From: Companilactobacillus tucceti DSM 20183
GTDB lineage: Bacteria; Bacillota; Bacilli; Lactobacillales; Lactobacillaceae
Assembly: GCF_001434665.1 (NCBI RefSeq)
Contig: NZ_AZDG01000007.1
Span: 1-64,000, forward strand
Direction: 5' to 3'
Length of the DNA stretch: 64,000 bases
Below the pieces are notes generated by a model that saw nothing but the letters and a program-made list of their open reading frames with translations, searched no databases and was not told the origin of the DNA. How positions within the stretch are numbered: position 1 is the first letter of the stretch; every line of letters starts with the position of its first letter. Shown here one piece after another: positions 41,559 through 51,316 of this stretch. The position numbers were made by a program, and so were the translations under genes.

Positions 41559-42284
41559 ATGGCAGATTTAGTTTATCAACGAGTTATTGATTCATTAAAA
41601 GAAAAAATAGATTCTAATACTTATCCAGATATGCGTTTACCAGACGAACGATCACTTGCAGAACAATATGACGTAAGTAGAAGTTCAATTAAGCGTGCGC
41701 TAAGCAATATGTCAGATCAAGGCATAATATTCAAAAAACGTGGTTCGGGTACTTTTATTAATCCGTTATATTTGAAGCAGGATTCTTATTTCAACTACAG
41801 TGGTAGCAACCTTGGAATTACTGATAGTTTTAAGGCTAACGGCCAAAAACCTGGGATCAAGGTTTTAAGTTTTGATGTTATTAGACCGGATCAAGATATG
41901 CAGGATAATTTATTCTTAAAACCTAGTGAGTTCGTTTATTCATTTAAGAGATTAAGATTATTGGATGATAAACCATTTATGATCGAAACTGGATATATTC
42001 CAATTAAGTTGGCACCGGAGTTGAATGAGCAAGTTGCCTCAGAATCAATTTTTAATTATGTGGAAACTGAGCTTGGAAAAGAAGTTAACAAAACTTATTT
42101 AGCTATTTCAGCTTCGCCTTCTGATGAAGAGGGACAAAAATTATTGAATTTAAATGAGAATGAACCTCTAGGTATCATGGAAGGTATCTTCTTCTTAAAC
42201 GACGGGACTCCATTTGAATTTTCAACAATGAAGCTACATTACAAATACTTTAAGTATGATTCATTTGTTGATTTAGACAGATAA
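41559..42284 (+). CDS. GntR-family regulator (HutC subfamily)
   Basis: A 241-aa repressor: winged helix at 1-75 (RLPDERSLAEQYDVSRSSIKRALSNMSDQGIIFKKRGSGTF) and a UTRA ligand-binding domain (about 90-235, FKRLRLLDDKPFMIETGYIP). ATG 41559 has AAAGGAGGAAAC before it. It sits directly upstream of xfp, and a matching palindrome occurs before both genes, so it probably represses itself and phosphoketolase in response to a sugar phosphate. Confidence 0.9.
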   Translation: MADLVYQRVIDSLKEKIDSNTYPDMRLPDERSLAEQYDVSRSSIKRALSNMSDQGIIFKKRGSGTFINPLYLKQDSYFNYSGSNLGITDSFKANGQKPGIKVLSFDVIRPDQDMQDNLFLKPSEFVYSFKRLRLLDDKPFMIETGYIPIKLAPELNEQVASESIFNYVETELGKEVNKTYLAISASPSDEEGQKLLNLNENEPLGIMEGIFFLNDGTPFEFSTMKLHYKYFKYDSFVDLDR

Positions 42285-42304
42285 TTAAAAGGTAGTTATT
42301 TTTA

Positions 42305-42318
42305 TTGGGACGTACCAA
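42305..42318. promoter_or_regulatory. GntR operator before xfp
   Basis: TTGGGACGTACCAA matches the TTGGnACGTnCCAA palindrome at 41535 and lies 73 bases before the xfp start, next to a TTGACT...TATGTATAT promoter candidate. Confidence 0.65.
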
Positions 42319-42390
42319 TTAGTTAAATGGTTGACTTAAAATTAAATACTGGTTATTATGTATATGTAAAAACCTAAGGAGTGTGCCGTA

Positions 42391-44748
42391 ATGACAGATT
42401 ATTCATCAAAAGAATATTTAAACTTAGTAGACAAATATTGGCGTGCAGCAAACTACGTTTCTGTTGGTCAATTATATTTAAAAGATAACCCACTATTAAA
42501 ACGTGCTCTTAAACCCGAAGATGTTAAAGTTCATCCAATCGGACATTGGGGAACTATCGCAGGTCAAAACTTTATATATGCCCATCTAAACCGTATTATC
42601 AATGAATACGGTGTAAATATGTTCTATATCGAAGGACCAGGTCATGGTGGTCAAGTTATGGTTTCAAACTCATATCTTGATGGAAGTTATACTGAAATTT
42701 ATCCTGAGATAACTCAAGATGAAAAAGGTATGCAAAAGTTGTTTAAGCAATTCTCATTCCCAGGTGGAGTTGCTTCTCATGCTGCACCTGAAACACCAGG
42801 TTCAATGCACGAAGGTGGAGAATTAGGTTACTCATTATCACACGGTGTTGGTGCTATCTTAGATAACCCTGACCAAATTGCCGCAGTTGTTATCGGTGAT
42901 GGTGAATCAGAAACTGGTCCTTTAGCTGGATCATGGTTCTCAAATGTTTTCATTAACCCTGTGAATGATGGTGCTGTATTGCCTATCGTTAACTTAAATG
43001 GTTTCAAGATTTCTAACCCAACAATTCTTTCACGTAAAAATGATGAAGAATTAAGAGAATATTACAGTGGTATGGGTTGGGAACCTCTATTTGTTGAAGG
43101 TGATGACCCTTCAGAAATGCATCCGGCAATGGCTAAGACTTTGGATGTTGCTATTGAAAGAATTAAAGATATTCAAAAAGAAGCTAGAAAACATCCAGCT
43201 TCAGAAGCAACTATGCCAAGATGGCCAATGATTATTCTTCGTGCACCTAAGGGCTGGACTGGTCCTAAAGAATGGGACGGAGAACCAATTGAAGGCTCAT
43301 TTAGAGCTCACCAAATTCCAATTCCTGTAGATCAAAACGATATGCAACACGCTGATGCTTTAGTAGATTGGCTAAAATCATATAAACCTGAGGAATTATT
43401 TAACGACGATGGTAGCTTGAAGCCTGAAATTGCTGCAATCGCACCTAAGGGTGATAAGAGAATGGCTATGAACCCTATCGTTAACGGTGGTGTTGATCCT
43501 AAACCTCTTAAATTGCCAGATTATAAGAACTACGCTTTGAACTTTGACAAGCCAGGCGAAAAGACAGCTCAAGATATGATCGAATTAGGTAGATATCTAA
43601 AGGATGTTATTTTAAATAACCAAGATAACTTTAGATTATTTGGACCTGATGAAACTATGTCAAACCGCCTAAATCACATCTTCGAAGCTTCTCCACGTCA
43701 ATGGATGGAAGAAGTTAAAGAACCAAACGATCAATATGAAGCACCAGTTGGTCGTATTATTGATTCACAACTATCAGAACATCAAGCTGAAGGATTCCTT
43801 GAAGGATATGCATTAACAGGACGTCATGGTATCTTTGCCAGTTATGAAGCCTTCTTAAGAGTTGTTGACTCAATGTTGACACAACACTTCAAGTGGCTAA
43901 GAAAAGCTAACGAATTGTCATGGAGAAAGAAATATCCATCACTAAACGTTATTGCTACATCAACAGCTTTCCAACAAGATCACAACGGTTATACTCACCA
44001 AGACCCAGGTATTATTACTCATTTAGCTGAGAAGAAGCCTGAATACATTCGTGAATATTTCCCAGCTGACACAAACTCATTGCTTGCCGTTATGCCTAAG
44101 ATCCTTGATGATGAAGAGAAGATCAACTTGTTAGTTACTTCAAAACATCCACGTCCACAATTCTATTCAATTGAAGAAGGACAAGAATTAGCCGATAAGG
44201 GTCTTAAAGTAATCGACTGGGCATCAAATGACAATGGTGAACCTGATATTGTTATTGCCGCTGCCGGTACAGAACCTAACCTAGAAGCACTTGCTGCTAT
44301 CAGCATCTTACGTAAGGACGTTCCAGATCTTAAGATCAGATTTGTTAACGTTGTTGACCTATTGAAACTAAGATCACCAGAAGTTGATCCTCGTGGCCTA
44401 TCTGATGAAGAATTCAATAGCATCTTTACAGCTGATAAACCAGTATTGTTCGCTTTCCATGGCTTTGAAGATATTATTAAAGACATCTTCTTTGATCGTG
44501 ATAACCACAATCTATTTGTACATGGTTACCGTGAAAACGGTGATATTACTACACCATTTGATATGCGTGTTGTTAATGAAATGGATCGTTTCCACTTAGC
44601 AGAAGAAGCAGCCACAGCCGTTTACGGTGAAAAGGCCGACGACTTTGCTGACAAGATGGAAGCAGAAGTTGATAAACATAATAAATATATCCGTGAGTAC
44701 GGTACAGACCTTCCAGAAGTAGAAAACTGGAAATGGGATGTAAAATAG
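42391..44748 (+). CDS. xfp: xylulose 5-phosphate / fructose 6-phosphate phosphoketolase
   Basis: A full-length 785-aa TPP enzyme that splits xylulose-5-P (and fructose-6-P) with phosphate to acetyl-P and a triose or tetrose phosphate; it is the key step of pentose and heterolactic use. Seen: [29 protein letters not shown], the TPP motif [14 protein letters not shown] and the C-terminal [31 protein letters not shown] precedes the ATG. Codon use is of a highly expressed gene. Under GntR control by context. Confidence 0.96.
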   Translation: MTDYSSKEYLNLVDKYWRAANYVSVGQLYLKDNPLLKRALKPEDVKVHPIGHWGTIAGQNFIYAHLNRIINEYGVNMFYIEGPGHGGQVMVSNSYLDGSYTEIYPEITQDEKGMQKLFKQFSFPGGVASHAAPETPGSMHEGGELGYSLSHGVGAILDNPDQIAAVVIGDGESETGPLAGSWFSNVFINPVNDGAVLPIVNLNGFKISNPTILSRKNDEELREYYSGMGWEPLFVEGDDPSEMHPAMAKTLDVAIERIKDIQKEARKHPASEATMPRWPMIILRAPKGWTGPKEWDGEPIEGSFRAHQIPIPVDQNDMQHADALVDWLKSYKPEELFNDDGSLKPEIAAIAPKGDKRMAMNPIVNGGVDPKPLKLPDYKNYALNFDKPGEKTAQDMIELGRYLKDVILNNQDNFRLFGPDETMSNRLNHIFEASPRQWMEEVKEPNDQYEAPVGRIIDSQLSEHQAEGFLEGYALTGRHGIFASYEAFLRVVDSMLTQHFKWLRKANELSWRKKYPSLNVIATSTAFQQDHNGYTHQDPGIITHLAEKKPEYIREYFPADTNSLLAVMPKILDDEEKINLLVTSKHPRPQFYSIEEGQELADKGLKVIDWASNDNGEPDIVIAAAGTEPNLEALAAISILRKDVPDLKIRFVNVVDLLKLRSPEVDPRGLSDEEFNSIFTADKPVLFAFHGFEDIIKDIFFDRDNHNLFVHGYRENGDITTPFDMRVVNEMDRFHLAEEAATAVYGEKADDFADKMEAEVDKHNKYIREYGTDLPEVENWKWDVK

Positions 44749-44868
44749 AGTGTAATCAAATATGCTCAGCTTTCGAGCATTAAGGTAAATAGCCCTCAGT
44801 AATCCAAAGGATTGCTGAGGGCTATTTATATTAAGCGCAAAAAGTTATGTTTGATTACACGTTTAAGC
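44748..44868 (+). repeat. class A nested palindromic element, copy A8
   Basis: GAGTG begins on the last base of the xfp stop (TAG). The outer arms GTAATCAAATAT and ATGTTTGATTAC pair (one G-U), inner boxes are CAGCTTTCGAGCATTAA and TTAAGCGCAAAAAGTT, and the hairpin is ATAGCCCTCAGTAATCC/GGATTGCTGAGGGCTAT. The end is ACACGTTTAAGC. Confidence 0.86.
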
Positions 44869-44945
44869 GAAGCTTAAAAAATATAGTTAATTTTGAAAGT
44901 GGTTGTGATACAAATTACACTTAACATTTTTGCTTCCAAACTTTT

Positions 44946-45069
44946 ATAGCCTAAACGTGCAAAAAAAGACTGCAACCTCCACATAGCTACGAACCACAAA
45001 TGATTGATAGTGCCAATCATTCGTGGTCCTAGGCTATGTTCCGGTGGCAAACCGTCTTTTGTTACACTC
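44946..45069 (-). repeat. class C nested palindromic element, copy C3
   Basis: Minus-strand orientation: GAGTGTAACAAAAGAC opens, GTCTTTTTTTGCACGTTTAGGC closes the element, and the interior CATAGCCTAGG..CACGAATGATTGG stem matches C1. Unlike the other copies it does not follow a gene on its strand; it lies between two right halves of A8. Confidence 0.75.
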
Positions 45070-45079
45070 TTGCTATTTA

Positions 45080-45120
45080 TATTAAGCACAAAAAGTTATG
45101 TTTGATTACACGTTTAAGCG
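45080..45120 (+). repeat. second right half of copy A8
   Basis: TATTAAGCACAAAAAGTTATG, TTTGATTACA and CGTTTAAGCG repeat the 3' half of A8 with one base changed. About 30 bases further a fragment of the A8 apical hairpin (AGTAATCCAAAGGATTGC, then TGAGGGCTATTTAT) recurs at 45153-45185. Confidence 0.75.
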
Positions 45121-45499
45121 AAACTTAAAAAAGAAAAGTGTATTTTGAATTAAAAGTAATCCAAAGGATTGCTGAGGGCTATTTATAATGAACAAAAAAA
45201 GACATGCTTAAAGACACATTCAACTGATTTTCTCTAAATGAACCAAAAATTAATTATTTAAACCTAATCTAATAATAGGTTTAGAAAATATCCCAAAATC
45301 AGCATGAAAACGTATGAAAATGGAGATTGTGAAAATTAGAACGTTTAATTTTGTACATCGCAGATAGACCTTTGTAGCGCCGTGGTGTAACCGATTACTG
45401 TAACTTGAAAAATAGTGAATGTAAGGACTTGAAAAAGGCAATTTCACATGTTACTCTCGAGATGTAGAAAGATTGAAAAACACAAGGTGGGTGGATATT
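45121..45499. other. intergenic region, repeat debris and no gene seen
   Basis: After the A8 fragments this stretch holds a hairpin (AAACCTAATC...AATAGGTTT near 45261-45283) and the promoter region of the small membrane gene at 45500. Frames across it have no start signals or family resemblance. Confidence 0.4.
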
Positions 45500-45688
45500 A
45501 TGACAAATCAAGTTGTAAACAAATTAGGATTAACTGCATTAGCTGCTGTGGGAGTAGTAATATTGATGTTACTATTTATGTTGCAAATTCGATATGCCGT
45601 ATTAACCGCCGCATTTGTAGCAATCATTTTAGCAGTTTATGCTCAAAATATATTCGGTAAACATCACACATTTATTCTTCATGATTAA
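45500..45688 (+). CDS. small membrane protein, 62 aa
   Basis: Two hydrophobic helices (about 9-26 and 30-50) after a short polar start MTNQVVNK, with a His-containing tail. ATG 45500 follows AAGGTGGGTGGATATT. Not recognised. A terminator stands between it and the surface protein gene. Confidence 0.6.
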   Translation: MTNQVVNKLGLTALAAVGVVILMLLFMLQIRYAVLTAAFVAIILAVYAQNIFGKHHTFILHD

Positions 45689-45736
45689 GGTTATAAAAAT
45701 TGAATAAATATATTCAATTTTTTAGAAGTAAGAAAA

Positions 45737-45776
45737 TAGACCCAGTAGTCCAATTTTGGATTGCAGGGTCTATTTT
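45737..45776 (+). terminator. rho-independent terminator
   Basis: AATAGACCCAGTAGTCCAA pairs with TTGGATTGCAGGGTCTATT, then TTT. The apex again has the (C/G)TCCAA...TTGGATTG form. Confidence 0.75.
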
Positions 45777-45828
45777 TGGTATTTAAGAACTATAATAAAA
45801 TTATCTTGTATAAAGAAGGTAAATTATC

Positions 45829-47883
45829 ATGAAAAACTTTCAGGGGAATGGGAAAAGATGGATTCTATTTTCGACTTTAACATTAGCTGGCGGATTGATT
45901 TTAACAACTAATTCAACAACTACTATTAAAGCCGATAATATTCCAGTTAATGCGGGTACTGCTGAAACGGAGACAGGTAACGAGGATACAACTCCAACTA
46001 CTAATGCCACTACACCGGCCAATGATCCTACTAATGATAATCAAGTAAATTATACAATTAATTATGTAGATTCCACCTCCAGTAATGTTTTGCAAAGTAC
46101 TACGGGAACAGCAGATGGAGGTTCTTCAATCACTATACCAACGGCTACGATAGCAGGTTATCAGCAAAACACCAGTAGTCAGTATCAGTTAGCATCAGTC
46201 ACAACAGATGCCGATAAGAAGCAGGATATATCTGTACCAATGACTAAACTTACTGGCGCAACATTGCGTGTTAAGGAGAATGAGAGTGACGGTAATTCTT
46301 TAAATAGAATTCCAGTTGGATCTTTAGAAGTTAACGATAGTAATTACAAAAACGACGTACAAACTGAATTGAGTACAATGCAAAAGGGACGCAAGGTTGA
46401 TTTTGCCAATTCAACTTACGGGTACAGTTCCTTAAATACGCTGGACTATCTTAAAGGGATGGAAAATTCTTCTCCAGCAGATATTGTTATAAAGGTGTTG
46501 GAAAATGAAGGATCAAGTGACGTTTTAAATGAAAGCTTATCTGGAAAAGAGTTAGATTTTGGCTTTCAATATTTACCAATTGATGAAAACTACGAAGTTC
46601 ATTATGTTGCCGTGGGGGGACCACAAGATGGCAAGGTAATTTATATTGATAAGGGTCAAAATGATAATGGGGTATTACCAAGTACACCTCATCATAGAGG
46701 AATACCAGCTTCTGATGCTGTTCCAGGTTACAAGGTGTCAAGTTTTGACGAAAATGATATATCTTTTGATGAAGAAGCTGGTGTCTTGACTTTTAAGGTG
46801 CCAATTGAACCTGGTATCTTAATTACTATCAATGAGTATGATAAAAATAAAAAATTAGTAAAAACCGTAAATTGGGATATAATATCTAACGATAAAATTG
46901 CGATTCAACCAGATAGTACTAGTAATCCAATATTTCCTTCTGGAAAAATAAGAAATACTGATATTTCTGGTGTATTGAGTGATTCATTTTATAAAGATTT
47001 AATAATGGACAAAAATCTAATTATTGCTGATTCTAACTTCGACGATATACATGGAGATAGTCCAGAAGTTAGCGATTCTGCGGCACAAGTAATGGGACTA
47101 TATAATCAGTTATATGGTTTAGATACTAAAAACTCAAATATGGGTTATATAACTAAGTTCATCATGAATGCCCTGTTTCCAAACGGATCAGTTGGTGAAA
47201 ATTGGTCAGGAAATGTAATTACAATTAATGCATATTTGGATTTCGTGGATCAGAGTACTTCGACAAGTATTCCTGTAACACCATCTGATGTAATAAATAA
47301 AGTAAACAATATTGCAACTACGACTAAGAAAGTCAATTTATATGATAATAAGGGCAATTTAATTACTAATAGAGCATTAGATATTAATACTGCTTGGCAA
47401 AGTGACCAAGAATTTACTTATAATGGTCAAAAGTATTATCGAGTTTCACCTGATGAATATGTCAAAGCAGGGGATGTTTATTTATATAAAGATACCGATA
47501 CGAGTTTGGTTAGAATTTTTAGTGATGGTAGTGGTAGTATAGTGGACTATTTGGGATCTGAAGTCTCTAGAAAACTTGACCCTGCAACTGATTGGAAAAC
47601 AGATCGAATTGCATTGATAAATGGTAATGAGTATTATCGAGTTTCAACTAATGAATTTATAAAATTAGATACGGTTCAACCTTATGAAAATGATTTTGAA
47701 AATTTGGTTACGTCTAACTTAACTAATACTTATGATGAACATGGAAAAGAACTCACTCTGAAACTGCCTAATAATACAGGATATAAAACTGATCGAATCG
47801 TCACTATCAATGGCATTAAGTATTATCGTGTCTCAACTGATACTTTTGTAAAGGTTGATGATATACAAAAAATGACAAAATAA
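45829..47883 (+). CDS. secreted surface protein with MucBP-like and SLAP-like repeats
   Basis: A 684-aa exported protein. Residues 1-36 form a signal peptide (KRWILFSTLTLAGGLILTT), followed by a Thr/Asn-rich linker to about 70 and a MucBP-like segment (INYVDSTSSNVLQSTTG). The last 190 residues carry three repeats of about 60 aa, each with a turn DNKGN/DGSGS/DEHGK and an ending YYRVS(P/T)(D/N)E(Y/F)(V/I)K; these look like SLAP domains that bind teichoic or lipoteichoic acid non-covalently. There is no LPXTG anchor, which agrees. The middle (about 140-500) is unknown. Adhesion or cell-wall attachment is the likely role. Confidence 0.75.
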   Translation: MKNFQGNGKRWILFSTLTLAGGLILTTNSTTTIKADNIPVNAGTAETETGNEDTTPTTNATTPANDPTNDNQVNYTINYVDSTSSNVLQSTTGTADGGSSITIPTATIAGYQQNTSSQYQLASVTTDADKKQDISVPMTKLTGATLRVKENESDGNSLNRIPVGSLEVNDSNYKNDVQTELSTMQKGRKVDFANSTYGYSSLNTLDYLKGMENSSPADIVIKVLENEGSSDVLNESLSGKELDFGFQYLPIDENYEVHYVAVGGPQDGKVIYIDKGQNDNGVLPSTPHHRGIPASDAVPGYKVSSFDENDISFDEEAGVLTFKVPIEPGILITINEYDKNKKLVKTVNWDIISNDKIAIQPDSTSNPIFPSGKIRNTDISGVLSDSFYKDLIMDKNLIIADSNFDDIHGDSPEVSDSAAQVMGLYNQLYGLDTKNSNMGYITKFIMNALFPNGSVGENWSGNVITINAYLDFVDQSTSTSIPVTPSDVINKVNNIATTTKKVNLYDNKGNLITNRALDINTAWQSDQEFTYNGQKYYRVSPDEYVKAGDVYLYKDTDTSLVRIFSDGSGSIVDYLGSEVSRKLDPATDWKTDRIALINGNEYYRVSTNEFIKLDTVQPYENDFENLVTSNLTNTYDEHGKELTLKLPNNTGYKTDRIVTINGIKYYRVSTDTFVKVDDIQKMTK

Positions 47884-47941
47884 AAACACCGCAATAAAAT
47901 TGCGATGTTCTGGCTGAGAATATTTCTCGGTCTTTTTTTAA
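47884..47941 (+). terminator. two consecutive hairpins after the surface protein
   Basis: AACACCGCAAT/ATTGCGATGTT (47884-47912) and GGCTGAGAA/TTTCTCGGTC with T7 (47912-47940). The second is the stronger terminator. Nothing else is recognised up to 48122. Confidence 0.75.
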
Positions 47942-48122
47942 CCCAACTATCAGGGGGGAAGATTGGGCTTTGTTGTATTTTTGAGAATTAATACTTTTTA
48001 CATGAAGAATATCAGGGAGAATCATAAGTTAAGGTGCTCTTCGCTTTCCTTTAGCTTACAAGTATATAATAATCAGTAAATGTGAAGAAAGTATGATGCA
48101 AGTTAGAAGTAATTATCAATAT

Positions 48123-48923
48123 TTACTGTAAATAGATTTTTTTAAGGTCAGAAACTTGATTATCACTTACATGTAGTTCATTTCTGATATAATTATTGAG
48201 ACTTCCTGAAGTTTCTTTTATGGCTTTCTGAGCTGCTAATAGGTAGTTTTCATCAACTGTCATTAAAGCACGTATTGAATCTACTAATGAAGCATCACGT
48301 TTTTTGACTTCTTTTAGAAGTTCTGAGACATATCCCTTGCTTGCTTTATTAGTTAGTAGATAATCTTGTTTTATAGTAGATAAAGGTATACCAAGAATGT
48401 ATAAGAAGAAAACAGCTCCCATACCAGTACGATCTTTACCAGCACTACAATGGAACAATAAGACATCATCATCGTTAGAATTACCTAATAATTCGTCGAA
48501 AAAGTTTCGGTAAGCCTTTTTGGATTGATCTTCAGTAATGATTTCTTTATAAACATCAAGCATATGTTCATAACCGTTTGATGGGTCGAAATCGATTTCT
48601 GGAATAACTGAATCTTTAATTTGCGAAGCTTCAGTTAAATCCTCACGGAAGACAGGTAGGGAAACGTATTTTGTGCCATTTGGAATTCTGTCTGGACTCT
48701 TATCGATCTCTGATTGTGAACGAAAATCAACGTCTGTTTTAAGACCGTAGTCGCTTAAAAAGTTTAAATCATTGTCAGTTAATTTATCTAAACCGGCTGA
48801 ACGGATGATTTTGTGGTATTTAACTTGTTTGCCAGTCGTTGTTTTGTAACCACCTAGTTCACGGAAGTTTACACCTGCTTCAAGGTCTAAGATACGATGT
48901 GTTTGTTGTGTAGCGTTATCCAT
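48123..48923 (-). CDS. tyrosine-protein phosphatase (PTP, DUF442/Y_phosphatase3 type)
   Basis: A 266-aa phosphatase with the CX5R loop HCSAGKDRTGMG and the family start GVNFRELGGYKTTTGKQVKYHKIIRSA. Related enzymes in Listeria and lactobacilli act on phosphotyrosine or phosphoinositides, and some are secreted, but no signal peptide is seen here. GAGGGGTT precedes ATG 48923. Divergent from glycerate kinase. Confidence 0.88.
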   Translation of the reverse strand: MDNATQQTHRILDLEAGVNFRELGGYKTTTGKQVKYHKIIRSAGLDKLTDNDLNFLSDYGLKTDVDFRSQSEIDKSPDRIPNGTKYVSLPVFREDLTEASQIKDSVIPEIDFDPSNGYEHMLDVYKEIITEDQSKKAYRNFFDELLGNSNDDDVLLFHCSAGKDRTGMGAVFFLYILGIPLSTIKQDYLLTNKASKGYVSELLKEVKKRDASLVDSIRALMTVDENYLLAAQKAIKETSGSLNNYIRNELHVSDNQVSDLKKIYLQ

Positions 48924-48980
48924 ATATGAACCCCTCTATCTTTTAATCTAATTTCAATTATAACAAAAGGAAGATTTGTC

Positions 48981-50102
48981 ATGAAATTTATCATTGCTCC
49001 TGGAAAATATCGCCATGCTAGCTCTAGAAAAATTGGTCAAGCTATTTATAGCGGTATTTCACGTGCATTGCCCAATGCTGAGATTGTAACAATGCCAGTC
49101 ACGGATAGCGAATATGGTATGCCAGCGTTAGTAAAACATACTATTGGAGGCAAGTGGGCCGAGTTACAATTTTTTGACGCCTTTTGGCAAAGTAAAACAG
49201 GACGCTATTTAGTAACGAGCATTGATAGTCAGGATACCGCAATTATAGATTCAGAACAAATAGTAGGCTTGGATTTAGCGGCCAATAAAAAGAGAAAAGA
49301 TCTATTTCACGCTACTAGTCATGGTGTAGGGGAATTCATACTGGACGCAGTGTCAAGTGGACATAAGAACATTGTTATCTGTTTAGGTAAAACAGCTGTG
49401 GCTGATGGAGGATTAGGAGCACTTCAAGCTTTAGGCGCAAAGGTTTATGATGAGAATGAAGAATTGATTCCAGAGGGTGAAAATCCGTTGATAAACGCCT
49501 ATCAAATCAATTTGGAAGGAATTAATAGAGTTTTACCAAGAAGAACTAAGATCACCGTTTTATTGAACTATTCCGCAAATATGGAACCAGAGGAAAATTA
49601 CGAATGTCTCAACAAAACTCAAGTAAGTTTTTTAGAAGATAACCTCGTTTATATTACTGAAAAGATAAATCAGAAGTATAATTTAGATATACACCCGATG
49701 CCAAACTCGGATGCGATCAAAACTTTAGCGGGAGCTTTTGCAATGATCAATGCTCATATTTTCCGCTCTTCGTTTGAATGGGTGGCTAATGTGACAGGAA
49801 TGGATCAAACTATTCGCTCGACTGACGTTTTGGTCACTGCTACTGAAACTATTTCAGCGGATGCAATGCATGATGAGATCCTTTATCATTTGAGTAAAAT
49901 CGCTGGAACAGTAAGGATTCCTACATTTGCTTTATGTAATAACTTTGTTGATGACTTTGAGGATTATGAACAACTATTTACAGGTATATTTTCAACTCAA
50001 ATGGTCAATCAACAGATGGATAGTGAAGACGAAAAAATGATTTTTGGGAATTACGAATCAGCAGCAAACCAGTTAGCTCGTACGTTGACGGCATTTTCTT
50101 AG
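48981..50102 (+). CDS. glxK: glycerate kinase
   Basis: A 373-aa GarK/GlxK-type kinase that phosphorylates D-glycerate. Family segments seen are MPVTDSEYGMPALV, ATSHGVGEFILDAVSSG, GKTAVADGGLGALQALGAKVYD, LAGAFAMINAHI and the late SADAMHDEILYHL in place of the usual SxxxxxGK region. AAAAGGAAG precedes the ATG. The normal DGG(T/L)G core is present, so I expect activity. Confidence 0.85.
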   Translation: MKFIIAPGKYRHASSRKIGQAIYSGISRALPNAEIVTMPVTDSEYGMPALVKHTIGGKWAELQFFDAFWQSKTGRYLVTSIDSQDTAIIDSEQIVGLDLAANKKRKDLFHATSHGVGEFILDAVSSGHKNIVICLGKTAVADGGLGALQALGAKVYDENEELIPEGENPLINAYQINLEGINRVLPRRTKITVLLNYSANMEPEENYECLNKTQVSFLEDNLVYITEKINQKYNLDIHPMPNSDAIKTLAGAFAMINAHIFRSSFEWVANVTGMDQTIRSTDVLVTATETISADAMHDEILYHLSKIAGTVRIPTFALCNNFVDDFEDYEQLFTGIFSTQMVNQQMDSEDEKMIFGNYESAANQLARTLTAFS

Positions 50103-50182
50103 TATTATTTATTGAATAAAACTCATTAATGCATTAATCTTACATTAAAGAGTTTTCATTAAGAGCATTGGAGGATCAGATT

Positions 50183-50656
50183 ATGGAACAAGATTATGAA
50201 AAGATTTTAGTACCAGTTGACGGCTCAAAGGAAGCTGAAATGGCCTTTAGAAAGGCTGTCAAGGTTGCACAAATGAATAAAGGGCATCTTGATGTTTTGA
50301 CGGTTCTCGATACTAAACAATTCATCGGTTTACATGGTGGAATGTTGAATGGGGATGTTATTTATCAACTATCTGAAGATGCTCAAAAATATTTAAATGA
50401 ATTAAAAGACGAAGCAGTTGCAAACGGAGCAAACGCTGATGACATTGACATTCACGTTCGTTTTGGTGAACCAAAGACTGTTATCTCTCAAGAATTCGTT
50501 GAAGAATATAAGAATGACTTAATTATGATCGGTTCTACTGGTATGAATGCAGTTACTAGATTACTAGTTGGTTCAGTATCTGAATATGTTACAAGAAACG
50601 CTAGAACAGATGTTATTATTGTTAGAACAGCTGTTGATAACGGTAAAATGAAATAA
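50183..50656 (+). CDS. universal stress protein UspA family
   Basis: A 157-aa Usp-fold protein. It has the start KILVPVDGSKEAEMAFRKAV and the nucleotide motif GSTGMNAVTRLLVGSVSEYVTRNA (G-2x-G-9x-GS), so it is probably of the ATP-binding type. ATG 50183 follows GGAGGATC; a TTG further upstream is not needed. Stand-alone gene with terminator. Confidence 0.9.
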   Translation: MEQDYEKILVPVDGSKEAEMAFRKAVKVAQMNKGHLDVLTVLDTKQFIGLHGGMLNGDVIYQLSEDAQKYLNELKDEAVANGANADDIDIHVRFGEPKTVISQEFVEEYKNDLIMIGSTGMNAVTRLLVGSVSEYVTRNARTDVIIVRTAVDNGKMK

Positions 50657-50673
50657 TAATCCATAAAGTAGGA

Positions 50674-50714
50674 GAAAAAAGACTGAGATGAGTCATATCC
50701 CAGCCTTTTTTTAT
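50674..50714 (+). terminator. terminator after usp
   Basis: AAAAAAGACTGAGATG pairs imperfectly with CATATCCCAGCCTTTTTTT around a short loop. It lies just before the tag start codon. Confidence 0.65.
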
Positions 50715-50724
50715 TGGTGAAGAA

Positions 50725-51270
50725 ATGAGATGTGCGTGGGCAGATAGTTCAAAAGAAATGCAAGTTTATCATGATAGTGAATGGGGCAAAATCGATAAAG
50801 ATGAACGTTATTTATTTGAAATGTTAAGTTTAGAATTGTCACAGGCCGGTCTTTCTTGGTCAACCATTTTGAAAAGACGCGCGGGTTATAAAGAAGTATT
50901 TGATGATTTTGATATAAATAAGGTCGCTGACTATTCAGATGAAAAAGTGGCGCAATTATTGACTGACAAAAAAATCATACGTAATAAATTAAAGGTAAAT
51001 GCAATCGTTAATAATGCTCGTCAAATAAGAAAAATGCACGACGATGGTAGAACATTTTCTGAATATATTTGGAATTTTGTTGATAATAAGCAGATAATTC
51101 ATCATATTAAGACTATGGATGAAGTCCCAGCTCAAGATGAGTTATCTCAAAAAATTAGTAAAGATCTGAAAAAAAGAGGATTTAAGTTTATCGGGCCAAC
51201 GATCGTCTATTCATTTTTACAGGCGATAGGGGTTATTAATGATCATTTAGATAGTTGCGATTTTAAATAA
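50725..51270 (+). CDS. tag: DNA-3-methyladenine glycosylase I
   Basis: A 181-aa TagI enzyme that excises 3-methyladenine from DNA. The start RCAWADSSKEMQVYHDSEWG holds the first zinc ligands (Cys3, His16), LSQAGLSWSTILKRR is the helix-hairpin-helix/base pocket region, and NDHLDSC near the C-terminus provides the last His and Cys ligands. Full length for the family. Confidence 0.93.
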   Translation: MRCAWADSSKEMQVYHDSEWGKIDKDERYLFEMLSLELSQAGLSWSTILKRRAGYKEVFDDFDINKVADYSDEKVAQLLTDKKIIRNKLKVNAIVNNARQIRKMHDDGRTFSEYIWNFVDNKQIIHHIKTMDEVPAQDELSQKISKDLKKRGFKFIGPTIVYSFLQAIGVINDHLDSCDFK

Positions 51271-51316
51271 TCAGACTTATTAAGTATAATAGGGACGTAA
51301 TAACGGAGGAAAATTT

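Noticed and set aside
42391-44748. Antisense ORF at 44163-44510 and similar frames within xfp and ppdK
   Set aside because: They are shadows of strongly biased codon use in highly expressed genes.
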